Notes under the pieces: generated by a model
What the model was told of the DNA's origin: nothing
Database searches by the model: none
Seen by the model: only the letters and a program-made list of their open reading frames with translations
From: Chitinophagaceae bacterium
Lineage (GTDB): Bacteria; Bacteroidota; Bacteroidia; Chitinophagales; Chitinophagaceae
Direction of reading: 5' to 3'
Length of the DNA stretch: 5,413 bases
NCBI GenBank assembly: GCA_947463105.1
Contig: CANHSD010000198.1
Coordinates: 1 to 5,413, forward strand
Position numbers and translations under genes: made by a program
Shown here: positions 1 through 4,942 of the stretch, piece by piece
Layout of the letters: each line of letters starts with the position of its first letter
Numbering within the stretch: position 1 is the stretch's first letter

Positions 1-598
1 CAGGGTTAGCGAGGGTTTTGACCCAACGGTCATAAAGCGGAGTGTAACATTCTGCAACGATGACAGAATTTACACGGATGCCATATTTGAGCAGCTCTAC
101 AGCCCATTCTCGGGTCAATGCATTTCTTCCTCCATTGGCTGCTGCATAGCCGGAAGTGCCGCCCTGTCCGGTTTCTGCCACTTTGGAGCCAATGTTTACA
201 ATGGCGCCCTTGTTCTTGATCAATTCAGGAAGGGCCGCCTGCACCACCAGATAATAATGGATCACATTGCTGTGCAAAGACTTCACGAATCCTTCATAGT
301 CACCAGTTTCAAGGCCAACGCCATCATTGACGCCTGCATTGTTCACGACACCATCAATCCTGCCAAACTGCATTAGCACCTGATCAACTGCAGCCTTGCA
401 TTGTGCAGGATCATTCAATTCTGCCTTCACCTGACCGCCCGTTCCAAGTTGTTCAAGCAGCGCCTTATTGTCGGCCTCGCTTCTGCCCAGAATGACAGGA
501 AATGCGCCTTCCGCTGCAAGCACCCTTGTAATGGCTTCGCCGATTCCTTTTGCTCCGCCGGTTACAATGATCACTTTCCCTATTAAATGTAAATCCAT
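1..598 (-). CDS. SDR-family dehydrogenase, probable L-fucose dehydrogenase (3' end cut by window edge)
   Basis: Starts at the ATG complementary to 596-598, 2 bp after the stop of the upstream lactonase gene, and runs off the left edge after about 199 residues; a classical SDR is about 250-260, so roughly 50-60 C-terminal residues are missing. Visible SDR features: nucleotide-binding TGGAKGIG at residues 13-20, NNAG at 86-89, catalytic-tetrad Asn near 111 and catalytic Ser138, with Tyr151 exactly 13 residues later. The Tyr is followed by AAAN, so the usual catalytic Lys (YxxxK) is Asn155 (codon at 134-136). The stretch ALTREWAVELL followed by VAECYTPLY resembles SDRs found next to fucose-catabolic genes. 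Proposed role: cytoplasmic NAD(P)-dependent oxidation of L-fucose to L-fucono-lactone, first step of the pathway encoded upstream. The fold is secure. The substrate is inferred from context, and the Asn155 substitution leaves catalytic competence open. Confidence 0.75.
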   Translation of the reverse strand, partial: MDLHLIGKVIIVTGGAKGIGEAITRVLAAEGAFPVILGRSEADNKALLEQLGTGGQVKAELNDPAQCKAAVDQVLMQFGRIDGVVNNAGVNDGVGLETGDYEGFVKSLHSNVIHYYLVVQAALPELIKNKGAIVNIGSKVAETGQGGTSGYAAANGGRNALTREWAVELLKYGIRVNSVIVAECYTPLYDRWVKTLANP

Positions 599-600
599 GT

Positions 601-1428
601 TTAAATTTTATAAAATGCTGCAGTATTGGTTCCAAAAATCTTTTCCCTCTCCGTTGAATTGAGTTGCTCAGCAAAACGTTCTACCACATCATGAACCTGC
701 TTGAAACTCCCTGCCAACAGGCAGACAGGCCAATCTGAACCAAAGCAGATCCTGTCAGTGCCAAAATATTCTGCAGCTGTTTCCATGTATGGCATGATGT
801 CGTCGTAGGTCCAGTATTTAACATCAGCTTCAGTAAGCATGCCACTTAGCTTGCAATAAATATTGGGATTGGCAGAGAGAATCCTGAGCTGCTCTTTCCA
901 TTGTTTGATGTCCTTGTTTTTGATATCCGGCTTTCCGATATGATCCAGGATCAGTCTGTTGTCTGGAAGTTTATCTGTAAACCGTATCAACGATTCCATT
1001 TGCTTATGGAATACCAGCAGATCATAAGTAAAATCAAACTGGTTGAGCCGTGAAACGTTTTTTAAAAAAACTGCATTTTTCAGGTAGGCTTCATCTTCTG
1101 CTCCTTGCATGATGCACCGAAATCCTGCCAGCTTTTGGTGGGATTTGAGCAACAGCAAATCGTCTTCTACAGCTTCCTTGCGTAGATCAACCCAGCCTAC
1201 CACAGCCTTGATATAATCGTTTTTCCTGGCAAGACCAAGCAGGAATTCAGTTTCTGCCATGGTTTCATCTGCCTGTACTGCAATGGTGCCATCAAATTTC
1301 AACTCTTTGAGCAGTGGCGCCAGGTCTCCAGGGCTAAAATCCCTTTTGATGACTTTCATGTCATCATTGATCCAAGAATGTTTGATGGGGTCGTAGTTCC
1401 AGAAATGCTGGTGGGCATCAATTCTCAT
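601..1428 (-). CDS. L-fuconolactone hydrolase (amidohydrolase-2 / COG3618 family)
   Basis: 275-residue protein. The reading frame stays open upstream to 1563, but family similarity begins exactly at MRIDAHQHFW and the extension lies inside the preceding gene, so ATG 1428 is chosen. Hallmarks: N-terminal HxH metal motif (His6, His8) in AHQHFW, the strand-end motif LDHIGKP around His163, CKLSGM at 192-197, and FGSDWPV at 229-235 with the catalytic or metal-binding Asp232. Length and motif order match the lactonases of this amidohydrolase branch, which open sugar-acid lactones in the cytoplasm. Next to two SDRs and an FAH-family hydrolase, the likely reaction is L-fucono-lactone to L-fuconate. 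It overlaps the upstream gene by 11 bp (1418-1428), suggesting translational coupling, and is followed by the next gene after 2 bp. An alternative is a lactonase for a related 6-deoxy sugar acid such as L-rhamnonate; the neighbouring fucosidase favours fucose. Confidence 0.85.
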   Translation of the reverse strand: MRIDAHQHFWNYDPIKHSWINDDMKVIKRDFSPGDLAPLLKELKFDGTIAVQADETMAETEFLLGLARKNDYIKAVVGWVDLRKEAVEDDLLLLKSHQKLAGFRCIMQGAEDEAYLKNAVFLKNVSRLNQFDFTYDLLVFHKQMESLIRFTDKLPDNRLILDHIGKPDIKNKDIKQWKEQLRILSANPNIYCKLSGMLTEADVKYWTYDDIMPYMETAAEYFGTDRICFGSDWPVCLLAGSFKQVHDVVERFAEQLNSTEREKIFGTNTAAFYKI

Positions 1429-2278
1429 GGGCGATAGCAATTTGGTGTTGCTCTCCGAGGCCTTCAATACCCAAATGGATGGTATCTCCTGCTTTAAGGT
1501 ACCAGGGTTCAGGTTTTTGTCCAAGCCCGACTCCTTCAGGAGTACCTGTACTGATAACATCACCAGGTAGAAGCGTCATGAATTGAGAGATATAGCTCAC
1601 AAGGTGAGGGATGTTGAAAATAAGGTCTGAAGTGCTGGAGTCTTGCATCCGCTTTCCATTGACGTCTAGCCAAAGGTGAAGCTGATGTGGGTCAGCCACC
1701 TCGTCTCTGGTGACAAGGTACGGGCCCAAGGGAGCAAAACTATCACAACTTTTGCCTTTGACCCACTGGCCGCCTCTTTCCAATTGGAAAGCCCTTTCAC
1801 TGTAATCGTTGTGAAGACAATATCCCGCAATATATTCCATGGCATCTTCTTCACTCACATATGTGGCTTTCTTTCCAATGACTACAGCGAGCTCCACTTC
1901 CCAATCCGTTTTAAGGGATCCTTTTGGAATAATGACGGGATGATTGGGCCCTACCAATGCACTGGTACTTTTGAAAAACAATACTGGCTCCTTGGGTACG
2001 TCCATGCCACTTTCCCTGGCATGCTTGGCATAGTTGAGGCCAACGCAAATGATTTTAGAGGGCCTTCCAACGCAAGAAAGGTAATTGATCTCACCGGCAA
2101 TCTCACTGCAACTGTTTCCATGTTCACTGATCCATGCAGCAAGTTTTTCAATGCCATTGGCTTCAAAAAAACCTTCTGTCAGGTCCATGCCAGATGCTGA
2201 AATATCAAAGTTTTTTCCTTGTTGATCCACCATGCCAAGTCCAACAGCGCCGGACTTATCAAATCTAAAAAGCTTCAT
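1418..2278 (-). CDS. FAH-family hydrolase, probable 2,4-diketo-3-deoxy-L-fuconate hydrolase
   Basis: 286 residues, complete, about the usual 280-290 for single-domain bacterial FAH-family enzymes. After a short N-terminal domain (about 1-70) the catalytic FAH domain shows ICVGLNYAKHA (77-87), the metal-ligand pair Glu127/Glu129 in DWEVEL, Asp158 in HNDYSER as third ligand, GKSCDSFAPLGP from 175 with the conserved Lys, and GTPEGVG at 245-251. These enzymes use a divalent metal to cleave a C-C bond next to a keto group. The proposed cytoplasmic reaction is 2,4-diketo-3-deoxy-L-fuconate to pyruvate plus L-lactate, the last step of the oxidative fucose route. Homologues are often auto-annotated as ureidoglycolate lyase, which the neighbours here do not support. 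It begins 9 bp after the SDR gene and its last 11 bp contain the start of the lactonase gene. Family very sure; substrate inferred. Confidence 0.87.
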   Translation of the reverse strand: MKLFRFDKSGAVGLGMVDQQGKNFDISASGMDLTEGFFEANGIEKLAAWISEHGNSCSEIAGEINYLSCVGRPSKIICVGLNYAKHARESGMDVPKEPVLFFKSTSALVGPNHPVIIPKGSLKTDWEVELAVVIGKKATYVSEEDAMEYIAGYCLHNDYSERAFQLERGGQWVKGKSCDSFAPLGPYLVTRDEVADPHQLHLWLDVNGKRMQDSSTSDLIFNIPHLVSYISQFMTLLPGDVISTGTPEGVGLGQKPEPWYLKAGDTIHLGIEGLGEQHQIAIAHEN

Positions 2279-2287
2279 ATGCTAAGT

Positions 2288-3070
2288 TTAATTGTTTAAT
2301 CGAATAAAACCACCATCAATAGGGTAGTCGCACCCAGTGATGAAGGATGCCTGCTTACTGCACAAAAAGAAAGACAGCGTAGCAATTTCATCAGGCTTGC
2401 CCATTCTTCCAATGGGTTGACTTTGTGAAAGTTTATGGAACATCTCTTGTTGATTGCCTGGATAATGCTTGTTGATGAATCCATCAACAAATGGCGTATG
2501 CACCCTGGCAGGAGAGATGCAGTTACAACGAATCCCCTTCTTTATAAAATCTCTGGCGACACTCAGTGTCATGGATAGGATTGCTCCTTTGCTCATGCTG
2601 TAAGCAAACCGGTCGGTGATTCCAACCGTTGCTGCAATCGAGGCCATGTTCAGAATTACTCCTTCGCCTTGCTCTTCCATAAAAGGAAGGCAGGCGTGCA
2701 TGCAATTGTAGGCCCCTTTGACATTGACATTGAAAATCTTTTGGAAATCTTCCTCTGATGTATTCAAGGCATTGCCAATATGGGCGATGCCGGCATTGTT
2801 TACCAGAACACCAATCCCACGCTTAATGGCGATGACGGATACAATTTCTTTCACCTGTTGTTGGTTGGTAATGTCCAATTCATGAAAATGAACGGTATCC
2901 TTGTCCAGTTTCGCGGCTTCAAGGGATTCAAGACTTGGTTTGTTCAGGTCCAGTACATCAATAATCGCTCCCTGTTCGTGAAACAATTTGACGATGGACA
3001 GCCCAATACCGCTGGCACCTCCGGTTACAATTACATATGGACTAGCAAGTTCAAAGGGAGAAGCTGGCAT
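2288..3070 (-). CDS. SDR-family dehydrogenase, probable 2-keto-3-deoxy-L-fuconate dehydrogenase
   Basis: Complete 260-residue classical SDR and first gene of the leftward operon. Motifs: TGGASGIG at 16-23 for the dinucleotide, an acidic residue at the end of strand beta-2 (Asp41, in VLDLN) that normally favours NAD+ over NADP+, NNAG at 91-94, tetrad Asn116 in NVNVKG, Ser144 in NMAS, and an intact YxxxK with Tyr157 and Lys161. The C-terminal PIDGG signature (250-254) is present. Placed directly before the FAH-family gene, it probably oxidises 2-keto-3-deoxy-L-fuconate at C4 to give the 2,4-diketo acid that the next enzyme cleaves; this SDR/FAH pair is known from oxidative L-fucose and L-rhamnose pathways. 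It could instead be the sugar dehydrogenase, with the partial SDR at 1-598 acting on the keto acid; sequence alone does not settle which SDR does which step. The start has no Shine-Dalgarno, only an AT-rich leader. Confidence 0.85.
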   Translation of the reverse strand: MPASPFELASPYVIVTGGASGIGLSIVKLFHEQGAIIDVLDLNKPSLESLEAAKLDKDTVHFHELDITNQQQVKEIVSVIAIKRGIGVLVNNAGIAHIGNALNTSEEDFQKIFNVNVKGAYNCMHACLPFMEEQGEGVILNMASIAATVGITDRFAYSMSKGAILSMTLSVARDFIKKGIRCNCISPARVHTPFVDGFINKHYPGNQQEMFHKLSQSQPIGRMGKPDEIATLSFFLCSKQASFITGCDYPIDGGFIRLNN

Positions 3071-3092
3071 GTTTGAAATTATATTGGGTTAA

Positions 3093-3124
3093 TGCCGACA
3101 ATTTAAGATAATCCCGACTATTTA
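3093..3124. repeat. Tandem 13-bp imperfect repeat upstream of the catabolic operon
   Basis: TGCCGACAATTTA (3093-3105) and TCCCGACTATTTA (3112-3124) agree at 11 of 13 positions and are offset by 19 bp, close to two helical turns. They lie 23-54 bp upstream of the leftward start codon, with a CCGAC core that stands out in otherwise AT-rich DNA. Direct repeats at this spacing and position fit binding by a regulator with tandem half-sites, as AraC-type proteins use; this function is inferred. Confidence 0.45.
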
Positions 3125-3150
3125 TTTTAATAAAAGCATATTTTTAGAAA

Positions 3151-3206
3151 CAATTTATACCATGCCTATCATTTAATTATTCCATTTGATGGTATTGAGA
3201 AAATTG
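3151..3206. promoter_or_regulatory. Spaced inverted half-sites, candidate operator upstream of fucosidase
   Basis: ATACCAT (3157-3163) and its exact reverse complement ATGGTAT (3189-3195) have centres 32 bp apart, about three helical turns, so both face the same side of the DNA. A second nested pair, CAATTT (3151-3156) and AAATTG (3201-3206), extends the symmetry after a 5-nt asymmetry. The half-sites bracket the best candidate -7 box (3181-3188), which suits an operator. Short AT-rich inverted repeats can arise by chance, so this is moderate to weak. Confidence 0.35.
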
Positions 3207-3238
3207 CTTTTTCAATCAAAAAATATAAATTCAGCACC

Positions 3239-4708
3239 ATGCGAATTTTCAGGAGAATTTTACAGGTCTTTTTACTCTTGACCTCAGGTTTTATTTTCGC
3301 CCAAGCCCCCCCACAGCCATATGGAGCGCTGCCTTCTGCCAGACAGCTGGCATGGCATCAGGCAGAAGTCTATGGCCTGGTTCATTTTACACCCACAACC
3401 TTTGAAAACAAGGAATGGGGATATGGTGATGCTGATCCCAAGATTTTCAATCCAAAAGAATTTGATGCTGACAAGATTGTAGCGGCATTCAAGGCTGGAG
3501 GTTTAAAAGGATTGGTTTTAGTTGCCAAGCATCATGATGGTTTTGCACTTTGGCCTACAAAAACCGCTGCTTACAACATCAGTCAATCTCCATTCCGAGA
3601 TGGGAAAGGGGATATGGTAAAAGAATTTGAACAAGCCTGCAGAAAAGCAGGTCTGAAGTTTGGCGTTTATTGCTCTCCCTGGGACAGAAACAACCCTGTT
3701 TATGGCTCTCATGAATATGTAAAGATTTACAGGCAACAATTGACTGAACTGTATACCAACTATGGAGAATTGTTCATGTCATGGCATGATGGCGCCAATG
3801 GGGGAGACGGATATTATGGTGGGGAAAGGGCTACAAGAAAAATTGACAGATCAACGTATTATGGCTGGGATACAACCTGGGCGATCACAAGAAAGTTGCA
3901 GCCAATGGCCAATCTTTTCAGTGACATTGGATGGGATGTGAGATGGGTTGGCAATGAAAGTGGCTTTGCAGGTGAAACCTCCTGGGCCACTTTTACCCCT
4001 GTTCCGGCAAATGGTATGAATGAGGCCATCCCCGGTAATCTAAATCATGAGGTCAATCCTTTTGGTACCCGTGGAGGCAAGAACTGGGTGCCAGCAGAAT
4101 GTGATGTTCCTTTGAGGCCAGGCTGGTTTTACCATCCTGAGCAGAAAGGGAAAACCAAGACGCCTGAACAGCTGTTTTCACTTTACCTGAAAAGTGTGGG
4201 GAGGGGTGCTGGCCTTGATCTTGGCATTGCGCCCGATACCCGCGGTTTGTTAGATGATGAGGATGTTAAATCCCTGGAGGGTTTTGGTAAACTGGTTGCG
4301 GAGAGTTTCAAAAATAACCTGGCCCAAGCGGCTACGCTCAGGGTCTCCAACAAGAGAAGCAAATCCTATAAAGGGATGTTTGTTCTCGACCAGATGATAG
4401 ACTCTTATTGGGCTACTGAAGACACTGTCAAAACTGCTGACATCAACCTGACGTGGACTTCGGATCAGACCTTTGACCTGATCAAGATGAGAGAGTATAT
4501 TCCCTTGGGGCAACGCATCGATTCTGTTGAAGTGGATGCCATGATCAATGGCAACTGGACCAAAATAGCCGCGGCAACTTCCATTGGAGCCTGTAGGATT
4601 ATTCACCTCAGTGAACCGGTCAAAACCTCCCAACTCCGTTTTCGTATTGCTGCCCCTGTATGCATTGCCATGAGTGAGGTGGGAGTCTATAAAAAGGCAA
4701 ATTTGTAG
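3239..4708 (+). CDS. Secreted GH29 alpha-L-fucosidase with C-terminal beta-sandwich domain
   Basis: 489 residues. The N-terminus is a Sec signal peptide: basic start (MRIFRR), hydrophobic core at about 7-20, likely cut after Ala21 (FIFA before QAPP). There is no lipobox Cys, so a soluble periplasmic enzyme is expected. The GH29 barrel covers about 30-350: VHFTPTTF (48-55), KHHDGFALWP (97-106), FGVYCSPWDRNNP (141-153), then SWHDGANGG with Asp184 as likely nucleophile, WVGNESGFAGETSW with Glu240 as candidate acid/base, and WVPAECDVPLRPGWFYHPE (283-301). The last two blocks resemble the alpha-1,3/1,4-specific subfamily (GH29-B). Residues about 365-485 look like the F5/8-type beta-sandwich common at the C-terminus of this family. 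It would free L-fucose from glycans to feed the divergent catabolic operon. A strong terminator follows 24 bp after the stop, so it is probably monocistronic. Family very sure; linkage specificity inferred. Confidence 0.94.
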   Translation: MRIFRRILQVFLLLTSGFIFAQAPPQPYGALPSARQLAWHQAEVYGLVHFTPTTFENKEWGYGDADPKIFNPKEFDADKIVAAFKAGGLKGLVLVAKHHDGFALWPTKTAAYNISQSPFRDGKGDMVKEFEQACRKAGLKFGVYCSPWDRNNPVYGSHEYVKIYRQQLTELYTNYGELFMSWHDGANGGDGYYGGERATRKIDRSTYYGWDTTWAITRKLQPMANLFSDIGWDVRWVGNESGFAGETSWATFTPVPANGMNEAIPGNLNHEVNPFGTRGGKNWVPAECDVPLRPGWFYHPEQKGKTKTPEQLFSLYLKSVGRGAGLDLGIAPDTRGLLDDEDVKSLEGFGKLVAESFKNNLAQAATLRVSNKRSKSYKGMFVLDQMIDSYWATEDTVKTADINLTWTSDQTFDLIKMREYIPLGQRIDSVEVDAMINGNWTKIAAATSIGACRIIHLSEPVKTSQLRFRIAAPVCIAMSEVGVYKKANL

Positions 4709-4732
4709 TCAATTTTGACTTTACATCCTATC

Positions 4733-4771
4733 AAAACGCTCCAATTTACCCTATTGGAGCGTTTTTTGTTT
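4733..4771 (+). terminator. Rho-independent terminator of the fucosidase gene
   Basis: A perfect 13-bp stem, AAAACGCTCCAAT (4733-4745) and ATTGGAGCGTTTT (4753-4765), encloses the 7-nt loop TTACCCT and continues into a T-rich tract (4762-4767, then GTTTTG). It starts 24 bp after the fucosidase stop codon. The opposite strand has only four T after the stem, so termination should act mainly rightward and separates the fucosidase transcript from susC. Confidence 0.93.
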
Positions 4772-4844
4772 TGTATTGGCTGAAAAAACACCAAGATTTC
4801 TTAACAATTAATTTCGCAATTCGAATATTTGTGTATTTTTAACA

Positions 4845-4858
4845 CGAAAACGATTTCA
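4845..4858. promoter_or_regulatory. LacI-family (cre-like) operator candidate upstream of susC
   Basis: CGAAAACGATTTCA matches the cre/LacI-type consensus TGAAANCGNTTNCA at all defined positions except the first. The core GAAAACGATTTC (4846-4857) is a near-palindrome centred on CG with five of six pairs matched, the central CpG being typical of LacI-family operators. It lies inside the spacer of the 17-bp inverted repeat and about 85 bp before the susC start. The regulator is not in this window, so binding is inference. Confidence 0.4.
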
Positions 4859-4871
4859 AACTCGAATACTA

Positions 4872-4893
4872 TTATTTTGCCATTTATGCTTTG
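4872..4893 (+). promoter_or_regulatory. Weak candidate -7 boxes for susC
   Basis: TTATTTTG (4872-4879) differs by one base from the Bacteroidota -7 element TAnnTTTG, and TATGCTTTG (4885-4893) matches it with one extra spacer base. Either would start transcription about 40-60 nt before the ATG. Neither has a TTTG at the expected -33 distance, so the promoter is placed only roughly. A third near-match, AATATTTG, overlaps the left arm of the inverted repeat (4824-4831). Confidence 0.25.
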
Positions 4894-4942
4894 CGTAAAA
4901 AATACACAAATATTTTCTATTCACTCACATCAATCAAACAGT

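Larger units (their letters stand above)
1..3070 (-). other. Leftward oxidative L-fucose catabolic operon (left end outside window)
   Basis: Four same-strand genes separated by 9 bp, minus 11 bp (overlap) and 2 bp, with no terminator or promoter space between them. Together they encode two dehydrogenases, a sugar-acid lactonase and a diketo-acid hydrolase, covering four of the five steps of the non-phosphorylative L-fucose pathway. The dehydratase (an enolase-superfamily L-fuconate dehydratase in known systems) and a sugar permease are not seen and would be expected left of base 1. Operon structure follows from spacing; the pathway is an inference from the families present. Confidence 0.8.
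3071..3238. promoter_or_regulatory. Divergent regulatory region between catabolic operon and fucosidase
   Basis: A 168-bp AT-rich gap between two divergent starts must hold promoters for both directions. No perfect Bacteroidota promoter (TTTG about 19-21 bp before TAnnTTTG) is visible. For the rightward gene the best -7 candidate is TCCATTTG at 3181-3188 (one mismatch), giving a leader of about 45 nt. For the leftward operon I see no convincing -7 box: TATAAT at 3083-3078 would leave almost no leader. The region contains a tandem repeat next to the operon and spaced inverted half-sites next to the fucosidase, both described separately. Shared control by a fucose-responsive regulator is inference. 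Confidence 0.55.
4824..4914. repeat. Perfect 17-bp inverted repeat flanking the susC promoter region
   Basis: AATATTTGTGTATTTTT (4824-4840) and its exact reverse complement AAAAATACACAAATATT (4898-4914) are separated by 57 bp (4841-4897). The right arm ends 28 bp before the susC start codon. Beyond the inner mismatch (A4841/A4897) complementarity partly continues (A4842/T4896, C4843/G4895, C4845/G4893). A 17-bp perfect match is far beyond chance for about 230 bp, even AT-rich. Possible roles are a pair of regulator sites, an mRNA stem, or borders of an invertible promoter segment. Confidence 0.85.

Noticed and set aside
401..662. Short overlapping frames on both strands near the junction of the partial SDR and the lactonase
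   Set aside because: They span the boundary of two well-supported minus-strand genes in other frames and have low-complexity, motif-free translations.
1429..1563. N-terminal extension of the lactonase frame by 45 codons
   Set aside because: It lies inside the FAH-family gene, and the conserved protein begins at MRIDAHQHFW, so the extension is a reading-frame accident.
1676..2200. Open frame of 174 codons on the plus strand
   Set aside because: It is fully antisense to the FAH-family gene, whose protein carries clear family motifs; the antisense translation shows no recognisable domain.
2780..3076. 98-codon plus-strand frame
   Set aside because: It is antisense to the N-terminal Rossmann half of the SDR at 2288-3070 and has no recognisable motif.
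3078..3083. TATAAT hexamer on the minus strand as the catabolic-operon promoter
   Set aside because: It is 7 bp from the start codon, leaving essentially no leader, and is not the Bacteroidota -7 form; a chance match in AT-rich DNA is more likely.
3121..3134. TTTATT and AATAAA hairpin
   Set aside because: A 6-bp all-AT stem with a 2-nt loop is expected by chance in this spacer and too weak to form a terminator.
4250..4633. 127-codon minus-strand frame under the fucosidase C-terminus
   Set aside because: It is antisense to the beta-sandwich domain of a convincing GH29 gene, with no domain or start context of its own.
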